Positions 32,692-42,731 of a DNA stretch of 64,000 bases are shown in pieces (positions within the stretch are counted from its first letter, which is position 1; each line of letters opens with the position of its first letter). The DNA comes from an uncultured Oscillospiraceae bacterium. Its GTDB lineage: Bacteria > Bacillota > Clostridia > Oscillospirales > Oscillospiraceae. The position numbers and the translations under genes are program-made. Location: the NCBI GenBank assembly GCA_934565775.1, contig CAKTIN010000001.1, forward strand, positions 1 to 64,000, written 5' to 3'. A model generated the notes under the pieces. That model did no database searches. It saw nothing but the letters and a program-made list of their open reading frames with translations, and was not told where the DNA came from.

Positions 32692-32853
32692 ATGCAGGCA
32701 AAGCACAATAAGCGGCTGACTCCTTTTGCAAAAAAGCTGCGAAAAGAAATGACAAAGGATAAATTCATAAATTTGATTGCTCCGGGCTTCGGCGCCGGAA
32801 AATTGCCGGCTTGCCGCACGGAAGCGTGCAACCGGAGCCCTGCTTTTTTCTAA
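32692..32853 (+). pseudogene. Truncated DUF559-like endonuclease gene (5' remnant)
   Basis: A 53-codon frame with GAAGGATACGT before its ATG. The first ~22 residues include RLTPFAKKLRKEMTKDKF, which resembles the N-terminus of DUF559 (Vsr-like endonuclease fold) proteins of gut Clostridia, where the text LTPxAKxLRKxMT is followed by the catalytic domain. Here the match stops after about 22 residues, and the frame ends at 32853 in a GC-rich hairpin region (GGAGCCC then TTTTTTC). Most of the gene is therefore missing. The family match is from memory and short; it could be a chance small ORF. Confidence 0.45.
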
Positions 32854-32881
32854 GATTGAAACCCTAATTTTTATTGTTTAA

Positions 32882-34828
<1,947 letters not shown>

Positions 34829-34843
34829 AGGAGGGAGAGCACA

Positions 34844-37342
34844 TTGGCGCAGCATAAAAAAGACTACAAGCCAGAGGACATTCAGTACCCCAATCAGGCC
34901 ATCGTGACCTCCGAGCTGGTCCATGAGATGAAAACGAGCTTCATTGAATACGCCGTGTCCGTTATCGTGGGCCGGGCTCTGCCCGACGTGCGCGACGGTC
35001 TGAAGCCCGTGCACCGCCGGATCCTTTACGCCATGTATGAGGACAATCTGACCTCGGACCGCCCCTTCCGGAAGTCCGCCACCTGCGTGGGCGACGTGCT
35101 GGGCCGGTACCATCCCCACGGGGATCAGTCCGTGTACGACGCTCTGGTCCGCCTGGGCCAGGACTTCTCCACCCGGTATCTGCTGGTGGACGGCCACGGC
35201 AACTTCGGCTCCGTGGATGGGGACCCCCCCGCCGCCTACCGGTACACCGAGGCCCGGCTGTCCAAGATTTCCAACGAAATGCTCCGGGACATCGAGAAGG
35301 ACACCGTAGACTGGGACCCGAACTTTGACGAGACCCGGAAGGAGCCCCGGGTGCTGCCCAGCCGGTTCCCCAACCTGCTGGTCAACGGCTCCTCCGGCAT
35401 TGCCGTGGGCATGGCCACCAACATCCCGCCCCACAACCTCCGGGAGGTCATTGACGCCTGCGTGTGCATTCTGGACGACCCGGAGGCCACCCTGGCGGAC
35501 CTGATGGAGCACATTCAGGGCCCGGACTTCCCCACCCGGGGCGTGATCCTGGGCCGGGCGGGCATCCGCGCGGCCTACGCCACCGGCCGGGGCCGGCTGA
35601 CCCTTCGGGCCCAGACCCATTTTGAGGAGTTCGGCCAGAACCGCACCCGGATCATCGTTACGGAGATCCCCTATCAGGTGAATAAGCGGATGCTCATTAA
35701 GGCCATGGCCGACCAGGTGAACGAAAAGCGCCTGGAGGGCATTTCCGACATCCGCGACGAGACCGACCGCACCGGTATGCGCATCGTCATCGAGCTGAAG
35801 CGGGACGCCAATCCCCAGGTGGTGCTCAACCGCCTGTTCGCCCAGACCCAGCTCCAGACCACCTTTGCCATCAATATGCTGGCCCTGGTGAAGAACCAGT
35901 CCCAGCCTAAGGTCCTGTCTCTCCGGGAGATTTTGGACGAGTACCTGGCCTTCCAGGAGGAGGTCATCATCCGCCGGACCCGGTTCGACCTGCGCAAGGC
36001 CGAGGAGCGGGCCCATCTGCTGGAGGGCCTGCTCATTGCCCAGGAGAACATCGATGAGGTCATCCGCATCATCCGCACCTCCTATGATAACGCCAAGCAG
36101 AACCTGATGGAGCGCTTCAGCCTCTCCGAGGTCCAGGCCCAGGCCATTTTGGATATGCAGCTCAAGCGCCTGCAGGGCCTGGAGCGGGACAAGCTCCTGA
36201 GCGAGTACAAGGAGCTGGAGGAGAAAATCGCCTATTACAAGAAGGTCCTGGGAGATATGGACCTGGTGAAGGGTATTTTGAAGGACGAACTCCTGGCCAT
36301 CCGGGACAAGTACGGCGACGACCGCATGACCCGGATCGAAGAGGTGGAGGACGAGATCGACATCGAGGACCTCATTGAGGAGGAAGACTGCTGCTATACC
36401 CTGTCCAGTCAGGGCTATATCAAGCGGATGCCTGTGGATACCTACCGCAGCCAGAAGCGGGGCGGCCGGGGCATTAACGCCCAGAACCTCAAGGAGGAGG
36501 ACTATGTCAAGAGCATCTTCATCGCCTCCACCCACGACTATGTGCTGTTCTTTACGGATACGGGCAAGGTCCACCGAAAGAAGGGCTACCTCATCCCCGA
36601 GGCCAGCCGCACCGCCCGGGGCACGGCCATTGTGAATGTTCTGCCTCTGGAGCCCGGGGAGCAGGTCACAGCTATGCTCCTGACCCGGGAGCTCACCGAG
36701 GACAGCTACCTGGTCATGGTCACCCGGAACGGCACGGTGAAGCGCCTCCAGCTGGACAGCCTGAATACCGCCCGGAAGGCGGGCATTCGCGCCATCACCC
36801 TGGAGGAGGGGGACCACCTGGCCTCCGTCATCAAGACCTCCGGCAACGATAATATCATCCTGGCCACCGCCCAGGGCATGGCCATTTTGTTCAACGAGAA
36901 CGACATCCGGCCCATGGGCCGGGACGCCGCCGGCGTCCGGGGCATCCGCCTGGACGAGGGGGACTTCGTGGTGGGCGCAGAGCTGGCCCAGGAGGGCAAG
37001 TGCCTGCTCACCGTCACGGAAAAGGGCTACGGCAAGCGCACCCAGCTCACCGAGTACCTCCGCACCGCAGAGGACGGCTCCCGCCAGCCCCAGGGCCGGG
37101 GCGGCAAGGGCCTCAAGAACTACAACATCACGGAGAAAACCGGCCCCGTGGCCGGGTGCTGCGTGGTGGGCGAGGAAGACGACCTCATGCTCATCGAAAG
37201 CGGCGGCGTGATCATCCGCATTCCCGCCTCCGATGTGAACGTGTACAAGCGGGACACCCAGGGCGTAATTGTCATGCGGGTGGAGGACGGCGACCGGGTC
37301 ATCGGCGTGGAGCGCCTGGACCCTGCGGACGAGGAAGCATGA
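34844..37342 (+). CDS. gyrA: DNA gyrase subunit A
   Basis: 832-residue breakage-reunion subunit. The start is TTG with AAAGGAGGGAGAGCACA upstream. The catalytic Tyr is Tyr134 in AYRYTEARL. The quinolone-determining region reads [14 protein letters not shown]: the position of E. coli Ser83 is Gln95 here, while the acidic residue at the Asp87 position is kept (Asp99). The C-terminal beta-pinwheel contains SQKRGGRGI as the GyrA box. Its stop overlaps the rnhA start (ATGA). Confidence 0.98.
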   Translation: MAQHKKDYKPEDIQYPNQAIVTSELVHEMKTSFIEYAVSVIVGRALPDVRDGLKPVHRRILYAMYEDNLTSDRPFRKSATCVGDVLGRYHPHGDQSVYDALVRLGQDFSTRYLLVDGHGNFGSVDGDPPAAYRYTEARLSKISNEMLRDIEKDTVDWDPNFDETRKEPRVLPSRFPNLLVNGSSGIAVGMATNIPPHNLREVIDACVCILDDPEATLADLMEHIQGPDFPTRGVILGRAGIRAAYATGRGRLTLRAQTHFEEFGQNRTRIIVTEIPYQVNKRMLIKAMADQVNEKRLEGISDIRDETDRTGMRIVIELKRDANPQVVLNRLFAQTQLQTTFAINMLALVKNQSQPKVLSLREILDEYLAFQEEVIIRRTRFDLRKAEERAHLLEGLLIAQENIDEVIRIIRTSYDNAKQNLMERFSLSEVQAQAILDMQLKRLQGLERDKLLSEYKELEEKIAYYKKVLGDMDLVKGILKDELLAIRDKYGDDRMTRIEEVEDEIDIEDLIEEEDCCYTLSSQGYIKRMPVDTYRSQKRGGRGINAQNLKEEDYVKSIFIASTHDYVLFFTDTGKVHRKKGYLIPEASRTARGTAIVNVLPLEPGEQVTAMLLTRELTEDSYLVMVTRNGTVKRLQLDSLNTARKAGIRAITLEEGDHLASVIKTSGNDNIILATAQGMAILFNENDIRPMGRDAAGVRGIRLDEGDFVVGAELAQEGKCLLTVTEKGYGKRTQLTEYLRTAEDGSRQPQGRGGKGLKNYNITEKTGPVAGCCVVGEEDDLMLIESGGVIIRIPASDVNVYKRDTQGVIVMRVEDGDRVIGVERLDPADEEA

Positions 37343-37782
37343 AAACAGTCGTAATCTATACCGACGGCGCCTGCTCCGGCAACCCCGGTCCGGGGGGCTG
37401 GGGGGCCGTCCTGCGCTACGGGCAGCATGAAAAGGAGCTGTCCGGGGGCGAGGCGAGCACCACCAACAACCGCATGGAGCTCCTGGCGGTGATCTCCGCG
37501 CTGGAGCAGCTGAAGGAGCCCTGCGCGGTGGAGCTGTATTCGGACTCGAAATATGTCATCGATGCCCTGGAAAAGGGCTGGGTCTGGGGCTGGAAGAAGC
37601 GGGGCTGGGTGAAATCCGACAAGAAGCCCGCCCTGAACGCGGACCTGTGGGAGCGGCTGCTGCCCCTGATCCAGACCCACGAGATGCACTATCACTGGGT
37701 CCGGGGCCATGCGGACAATCCGGATAACGAGCGCTGCGACCGGCTGGCCGTGGCCCAGTGGAAGAAAATCAAGGGGGAATAG
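37339..37782 (+). CDS. rnhA: Ribonuclease H type I
   Basis: 147-residue nuclease that degrades the RNA strand of RNA-DNA hybrids. It starts [21 protein letters not shown] with catalytic Asp9 and has [12 protein letters not shown] (catalytic Glu), [12 protein letters not shown] (Asp) and [16 protein letters not shown] (His and final Asp). It includes the basic [15 protein letters not shown] protrusion of the E. coli type. ATG overlaps the gyrA stop; it is part of the gyrase transcript and is followed 2 bp later by the RemB-like gene. Confidence 0.96.
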   Translation: MKTVVIYTDGACSGNPGPGGWGAVLRYGQHEKELSGGEASTTNNRMELLAVISALEQLKEPCAVELYSDSKYVIDALEKGWVWGWKKRGWVKSDKKPALNADLWERLLPLIQTHEMHYHWVRGHADNPDNERCDRLAVAQWKKIKGE

Positions 37783-37784
37783 TT

Positions 37785-38030
37785 GTGTATCTGCCCATCG
37801 GCGGGGACCTGTCCGTCCGGGACCGGTCCATTGTGGGAATTTTTGATCTGGACAATACCAGCTATTCCCGGCATACCCAGGCCTTTCTCCGCCGGGCGGA
37901 GGAAAACGGCGAGGTGGCCAGCGCCACGGACGATCTGCCCAAGGCCTTCGTCCTGACCCAGGAATACGGCCTGGACCGGGTGTTTCTGACCCAGTTCAAC
38001 GCCGCCACCCTGGAAAAGAGAATGAAATAG
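37785..38030 (+). CDS. RemB-family (DUF370) extracellular-matrix regulator-like protein
   Basis: 81-residue protein beginning YLPIGGDLSVRDRSIVGIFDLDNTSYS after a GTG start; AAGGGGGAATAGTT lies just upstream. This N-terminal half is typical of YaaB/RemB, which in Bacillus lies between recF and gyrB and promotes matrix gene expression. Here the gene sits after gyrA and rnhA instead. The C-terminal part (KAFVLTQEYGLDRVFLTQFNAATL) fits the family. It is the last gene of the gyrase unit before the repeat array. Confidence 0.85.
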   Translation: MYLPIGGDLSVRDRSIVGIFDLDNTSYSRHTQAFLRRAEENGEVASATDDLPKAFVLTQEYGLDRVFLTQFNAATLEKRMK

Positions 38031-38098
38031 GACTTTTTGGCGCGGTTCAAAGCGGGAAAAGCGTTTGATTGAAAGCCTTCTCAGGGCGGGATAGCGTT

Positions 38099-38628
38099 CA
38101 ATCCCTCAGTCAGCCTGCGGTTGACAGCTCCCTTTACACAAGGGAGCCTTGGACGCTCTGAATTCCGAACCTTTCAGCAATGATTTGAGCGTGTACTAAT
38201 TATAATTTTTAGAAATTCACATATTTATGTGAATTTCTTGCTCAAACTACGCTATTAAGCTACTTTCAGAACCATCAAGTTATGCCTGGCACTATCTTGT
38301 TGTGTCTGGCGCCATCGGGCGGCATGATGCAGTCCCGCTAACGCAACTGCTATCAAATTTTGCCTGGTGCAATTCGGGCGTGTGCGCGGCCAAGCGCTGC
38401 CGCGTGTCGAAGCGGAGACGGTGCGACGCAGCGGCTTACAAAGCTTGCCGGAAAATTGTCCCGTATCGCCGCCTGGACCCCCGGGTCCGGGCCGCAGCCC
38501 GGTGGGCTTTCGGCCCTTTCCCCCAGTGGAAAGGGCCCCGCCGGGTGCAGCGCAGGCCGCCTCGCCTGAGCGCCGGTTCAAAACGGGAAAGGCCTTGATT
38601 GCAAGCTTTCTTAAAATGGGATAGCGTT
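38099..38628 (+). repeat. Interspersed repeat, tandem unit A (long form, 530 bp)
   Basis: The unit starts at CAATCCCTCAGTCAGCC, the same point as the next two boundaries. It has a pair of small hairpins (AGTCAGCC.../GCTCCCTT...AAGGGAGC), then GACGCTCTGAATTCCGAAC and GAGCGTGTACTAAT. An ~85-bp AT-rich insertion follows, containing the dyad GAAATTCACATA/TATGTGAATTTC (38212-38237). The shared ~330-bp core comes last, with the GGCCCTTTCC/GGAAAGGGCC hairpin. About 50 bp of related sequence precede it (38048-38098). The insertion is shared with R2. Confidence 0.85.
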
Positions 38629-39090
38629 CAATCCCTCAGTCAGCCTGTGGCTGACAGCTCCCTTGTGCAAAGGGAGCCTTGGACGCTCTGAATTCCGAAC
38701 CTTTCAGCAATAATTTGAGCGTGTACTAATGCACCGTCTTGTTGCGCCCGGTACCATCTTGTTATGTCCGGCACCATCAGGCGGTATGATGCAGTCCCGC
38801 TAACGCAACTACTTTCAAATTCTGCCCGGTGCATTTCGGGCGCGGGCGCGGCCAAGCGCTGCCGCGTGTCGAAACAGAGAAAGTGCGACGCAGTGGCTTA
38901 CAAATTCTGCCGGGAAATTATCCCGTACCGCCGCCTGGGCCCCCGGGTCCGGGCCGCAGCCCGGTGGGCTTTCGGCCCTTTCCCCCAGTGGAAAGGGCCC
39001 CGCCGGGTGCAGCGCAGGCCGCCTCGCCTGAGCGCCGGTTCAAAACGGGAAAGGCCTTGATTGCAAGCTTTCTTAAAATGGGATAGCGTT
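38629..39090 (+). repeat. Interspersed repeat, tandem unit B (short form, 462 bp)
   Basis: Starts and ends at the same motif as unit A. From the hairpin through the last ~120 bp it is nearly identical to unit A, and a third, truncated boundary (39091-39123) follows. It lacks the AT-rich insertion and instead has the GCACCGTCTTGTTGCG segment found in R1. Near-identity of the last part of the two units suggests a recent tandem duplication or gene conversion. Confidence 0.85.
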
Positions 39091-39194
39091 CAATCCCTCA
39101 GTCAGCCTGTGGCTGACAGCTCCCTTTCACTTGGAGTATTTAGAAAAAATAGACCGGTTTCGGCCAAAACAGACTAGTTCCAGAGAGGAATCCT

Positions 39195-39740
39195 ATGAAA
39201 ACGCTTCTGCATATTTGCTGCGCACCCTGCGCGAACCAGTGCATCGATGTGCTGCGGGGAGACGGCCTGGAGGTAACGGGCCTGTGGTACAACCCCAATA
39301 TCCACCCCTTTACGGAGTACCGCGCCCGGCGAAACTGCCTGCGGGAGTACGCCCAGACCATCGACATGCCCCTGATCGAGCGCAACGACTACGGCCTGCG
39401 GCCCTTTGTCCGGGCGGTGGCGGAGGACATTCCCAACCGCTGCGTCAAGTGCTATGAGATGCGCCTGTTTGAGGCGGCCCGGCAGGCCAAGGAGGGCGGC
39501 TTCGACAGCTTCACCTCCTCCCTGTTCATCAGTCCCTACCAGAAGCACGAGCTCATGCGGGAGGTGGCCGAGCGCGCCGCGGCGGAATACGGCGTGGCCT
39601 TTCTCTACCGGGACTTCCGGCCCTACTTCAAGGCGGGCCAGGAGCGGGCCCGGGAGCTGGGCTTCTATATGCAGAAATACTGCGGCTGCATCTTCTCCGA
39701 AGAGGAGCGCTATCTGAAGGCCAGCAAAATTCTTCCCTAA
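39195..39740 (+). CDS. queH: Epoxyqueuosine reductase QueH
   Basis: 181-residue iron-sulfur enzyme that reduces epoxyqueuosine to queuosine in tRNA anticodons, unrelated to QueG. Conserved pieces are HICCAPCANQC at the N-terminus, YNPNIHPFTEYRAR, NRCVKCYEMRLFEAA, FTSSLFISPYQKHE and the closing QKYCGCIFSEEER. The Cys pairs bind the iron-sulfur cluster and a second metal. GAGAGGAATCCT precedes the ATG. It follows the repeat array and ends in a terminator, so it appears to be monocistronic. Confidence 0.95.
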   Translation: MKTLLHICCAPCANQCIDVLRGDGLEVTGLWYNPNIHPFTEYRARRNCLREYAQTIDMPLIERNDYGLRPFVRAVAEDIPNRCVKCYEMRLFEAARQAKEGGFDSFTSSLFISPYQKHELMREVAERAAAEYGVAFLYRDFRPYFKAGQERARELGFYMQKYCGCIFSEEERYLKASKILP

Positions 39741-39750
39741 CAGACCAAAG

Positions 39751-39785
39751 GCGGTCGTCCCGGCATAGGCGGGGCGGCCGCTTTT
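39751..39785 (+). terminator. Terminator after queH
   Basis: Arms GCGGTCGTCCC (39751-39761) and GGGGCGGCCGC (39771-39781) pair with two G-T wobbles and are followed by TTTT, 10 bp after the stop. Confidence 0.8.
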
Positions 39786-39868
39786 CCTGTTTTCTCCGGG
39801 GCGCGCGAAATTGATACCGAGCCGCGGCAATGGGATACACCGATTCCCCGCCGCAGGGCGATCTTCCC

Positions 39869-39897
39869 TTGCAATTTGTTTGGAAAAGTGGTATGAT
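39869..39897 (+). promoter_or_regulatory. Promoter of the polysaccharide locus
   Basis: TTGCAA and TATGAT with a 17-bp spacer, about 70 bp upstream of the first aminotransferase start. No other clear promoter is seen before 56 kb, and genes are closely packed, so much of the locus may be one transcript. Confidence 0.7.
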
Positions 39898-39970
39898 TGT
39901 ATCTGAATATGGTCACATACCGCCTTTTGGAGCGCACTGTGGCGGATGTGGAGAGAGAGGGTCTTACACG

Positions 39971-41092
39971 ATGGAAAAGAAGCTGCTTTTAGCCAGCCCC
40001 CATATGTCCCAGGAGGGCTACGAGCTGGCTTATATCCAGGACGCCTTCCGGAAAAACTGGATCGCGCCCCTGGGGGAGAACGTGACGGAATTTGAAAAGG
40101 CCATGGCGGCCTATACCGGCGCGGCGCATACCGTCGCCCTGTCCGCCGGAACGGCGGCGCTGCACCTGGCCATGATCCTGGCGGGGGTGGGCCCCGGGGA
40201 CCTGGTGTTCTGCCAGAGTCTGACCTTTTCCGCCTCGGCCAACCCCGTGACCTATGTGGGGGGCAAGCCGGTGTTCATCGACTCGGAGCCGGACACCTGG
40301 AATATGGACCCCCGGGCTCTGGAGCGGGCCTTTGAGACCTATGGCAAGCCCAAGGCCGTGGTGGTGGTTCACCTGTACGGCAACCCCGCCAAGCTCCGGG
40401 AGATCACCGAGCTCTGCAGGGCCCATGAGGTGCCACTGGTGGAGGACGCTGCGGAGGCCCTGGGGGCCACCTATGAGGGGCAGAAATGCGGCACCTTCGG
40501 GGAGTTCGGCGTGCTGTCCTTTAACGGCAATAAGATCATTACCACCTCCGGCGGCGGGATGCTCCTGTGCAGGACCGAGGCGGAGGCGAAGCACGCCCTG
40601 AAGCTGGCGACCCAGGCCCGGGAGCCCTTCCCCTGGTATCAGCACGAGGAGATCGGCTATAACTACCGCATGAGCAACATCTGCGCCGGGATCGGCCGGG
40701 GGCAGATGAAGGTGCTGCCCCTGCGGGTGGAGCAGAAGCGGGCGATTTTTGACCGGTACGAAGAGAACCTCCGGGGCCTGCCTGTGACCATGCAGCCGAA
40801 GCTGACCTGCGCGGAGCCCAACCGCTGGCTGTCCAGCCTGGTGCTGGGCCGGGACTGCGGCGTGAGCCCCATGGAGCTCCTGGGCCGTCTGGCGGAGGAG
40901 AATATGGAGGGCCGCCCCTTATGGAAACCCATGAATATGCAGCCGGTATTCCGGGAGGCGGGCTTTGTGAGCGTCCAGGCCGAGCCGGTGTGCAACGACC
41001 TGTTCCAGCGGGGTGTGTGCCTGCCCAGCGATACGAAAATGAGCCTGGAGGATGTGGACCGCGTGTGTGATGTGATCCGCAAAATGTTCTGA
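39971..41092 (+). CDS. DegT/DnrJ/EryC1-family aminotransferase
   Basis: 373-residue PLP-dependent sugar aminotransferase, probably forming a UDP-4-amino-sugar like PglE. It opens with LLLASPHMSQEGYELAYI. Substrate and cofactor motifs are SAGTAALHLAMIL, VEDAAEALGATYEG and SFNGNKIITTSGGGM with the Schiff-base Lys. ATG 39971 is chosen because AGAGAGAGGGTCTTACACG precedes it. It sits 2 bp before the initiating sugar transferase, so its product is likely the first sugar of the repeat unit. Confidence 0.9.
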   Translation: MEKKLLLASPHMSQEGYELAYIQDAFRKNWIAPLGENVTEFEKAMAAYTGAAHTVALSAGTAALHLAMILAGVGPGDLVFCQSLTFSASANPVTYVGGKPVFIDSEPDTWNMDPRALERAFETYGKPKAVVVVHLYGNPAKLREITELCRAHEVPLVEDAAEALGATYEGQKCGTFGEFGVLSFNGNKIITTSGGGMLLCRTEAEAKHALKLATQAREPFPWYQHEEIGYNYRMSNICAGIGRGQMKVLPLRVEQKRAIFDRYEENLRGLPVTMQPKLTCAEPNRWLSSLVLGRDCGVSPMELLGRLAEENMEGRPLWKPMNMQPVFREAGFVSVQAEPVCNDLFQRGVCLPSDTKMSLEDVDRVCDVIRKMF

Positions 41093-41094
41093 AA

Positions 41095-41739
41095 ATGAAG
41101 CATAGAGCAGGTTTTTATGAGAAATACATAAAGCGGCTGTTGGACCTTCTTCTTTCCGGGCTGGCGCTGCTCCTGCTGTCGCCCCTGCTGCTGCTTACGG
41201 CGGCGCTGGTGCGGGTGAAGCTGGGCAGTCCGGTGCTGTTCTGCCAGGAGCGCCCGGGGAAGGATGAAAAAATATTCAAGCTGCATAAATTCCGCAGCAT
41301 GACCGACGCCCGGGACGAGACCGGGGCGCTGCTGCCGGACAAGGAGCGCCTGACCCGGTTTGGCCGCCTGCTCCGGGCCACCAGCCTGGACGAGCTGCCG
41401 GAGCTGTGGGACATTTTCCGGGGGAAAATGTCCATCGTCGGCCCCCGCCCGCTGCTGGTGGAGTATCTTCCCTATTACACGGAGGAGGAACGGCACAGGC
41501 ATGATATTCGACCGGGCTTAACAGGATTGGCTCAGGTCAATGGCCGCAATAATCTGACGTGGGAGCAGAAGTTTGCCTACGATCTGGAATACCGGTGGCA
41601 TATTACTTTTTGCGGGGATTGTAAAATCCTTATAAAGACAGTCATCAGTGTCTTTGAGAGAAAGGACATCCAGGTGGACACGCAGTGTAGCGAAGGAAAT
41701 CTGGCGAAGCTGCGGAGCGTGGCCCAAGTGACAAAATAG
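41095..41739 (+). CDS. PglC-type initiating phosphosugar transferase
   Basis: 214-residue monotopic membrane enzyme that transfers a phosphosugar to undecaprenyl phosphate. A hydrophobic re-entrant helix lies near residues 14-38 (LLDLLLSGLALLLLSPLLLL). KFRSMTDARDETG contains the basic-Asp region, and LDELPELWDIFRGKMSIVGPRPLLVEYLPYY, written here only in outline, includes the catalytic Asp-Glu and the GPRP motif. RPGLTGLAQVNGRN follows. Short forms of this length lack the extra N-terminal membrane domain of WbaP. Confidence 0.93.
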   Translation: MKHRAGFYEKYIKRLLDLLLSGLALLLLSPLLLLTAALVRVKLGSPVLFCQERPGKDEKIFKLHKFRSMTDARDETGALLPDKERLTRFGRLLRATSLDELPELWDIFRGKMSIVGPRPLLVEYLPYYTEEERHRHDIRPGLTGLAQVNGRNNLTWEQKFAYDLEYRWHITFCGDCKILIKTVISVFERKDIQVDTQCSEGNLAKLRSVAQVTK

Positions 41740-41753
41740 TGCGGGGGTAAGGA

Positions 41754-42731
41754 ATGAATCTTTTAATTCTTAGCTGTGGAACGCGAAATAAGGTTGTACA
41801 AGCTTTTAAGGAAGCGGTAGGAAAAGGCGGGAAAATCCTTGCAACGGATTGCAGCCCCTATGCACCGGCCCTGTATGACGCAGACGGGTACTATATTGTT
41901 CCCAGAATGACGGAGCCCGGCTACATCGAGAAAATCCTGCAAATTTGCAAAAAGGAGCAGGTGCGCGGTGTTTTGTCCCTAATTGACCCGGAATTGTCTC
42001 TATTAGCCCAAAATAGAGAACGCTTTGAGGAAATCGGAACAACGGTGATTGGCTCCTCATACGCACTGTGTGAAATGGCGTTGGATAAATGGGCAATGTT
42101 TCAGTGGCTGACGGAAAATGGCTTTCTCTGTGCGAAAACCTACGTGGATTTCCAGGCCTTTGAAAAGGCTTTGGCAGACGGGACCGTTTCTTTTCCGGTG
42201 TTTGTGAAGCCCAGATTTGGCAGTGCCAGCCTACATATTTCCAAGGCAGAGGACCTGGAGACAGCGAAATTCCTCTTTTTGCATGAGCCCGACATGATAA
42301 TTCAGGAATTTCTATGCGGGCAGGAAATCGGTGCCGATGTATATATCGACCTTCTGAGCGGAGAACCGGCTGCGATCTTTACAAAGAAAAAGCTGGTGAT
42401 GCGCGCCGGTGAGACAGACAAAGCGATTTCTTTCCGGGATGAAGCGCTGTTTGCACTGATTGCGGCATTTGTCAAAGAAAGCGGCTATCGCGGGCAGATC
42501 GATATGGATCTATTCAAAATCGGAGAAGAATACTACATTTCCGAAATAAATCCCCGGTTTGGCGGCGGTTATCCGCACGCCTATGCGTGTGGGGTGAAAA
42601 CGCCTCAAATGATCGTAAAGAATCTGAGCGGAGAAGTAAATCCTACGCAAATTGGGGCATATCGGGATCATATTGTGATGATGAAGTATAACGAGATCAA
42701 AACGCTTGATCTAAGTGAGGAAAAGCCGTGA
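41754..42731 (+). CDS. ATP-grasp family ligase of the polysaccharide locus
   Basis: 325-residue ATP-grasp protein. The N-terminal domain begins LLILSCGTRNKVVQAFKEA. The nucleotide-binding region has FPVFVKPRFGSASLHI and IIQEFLCGQEIGADVYI, and Mg ligands lie in ISEINPRFGGGYPHAY. It is related to CarB/PylC-type ligases that form amide or acyl-phosphate bonds. Base composition is more AT-rich than both neighbours. A likely job is to join an amino acid or other acid to an amino sugar made by the aminotransferase, but the substrate is not known. It overlaps the next gene by 4 bp. Confidence 0.85.
   Translation: MNLLILSCGTRNKVVQAFKEAVGKGGKILATDCSPYAPALYDADGYYIVPRMTEPGYIEKILQICKKEQVRGVLSLIDPELSLLAQNRERFEEIGTTVIGSSYALCEMALDKWAMFQWLTENGFLCAKTYVDFQAFEKALADGTVSFPVFVKPRFGSASLHISKAEDLETAKFLFLHEPDMIIQEFLCGQEIGADVYIDLLSGEPAAIFTKKKLVMRAGETDKAISFRDEALFALIAAFVKESGYRGQIDMDLFKIGEEYYISEINPRFGGGYPHAYACGVKTPQMIVKNLSGEVNPTQIGAYRDHIVMMKYNEIKTLDLSEEKP

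Noticed and set aside
38099-39123. CRISPR array
   Set aside because: The repeats are long (462-530 bp) and not spaced by short unique spacers; no cas genes are present.
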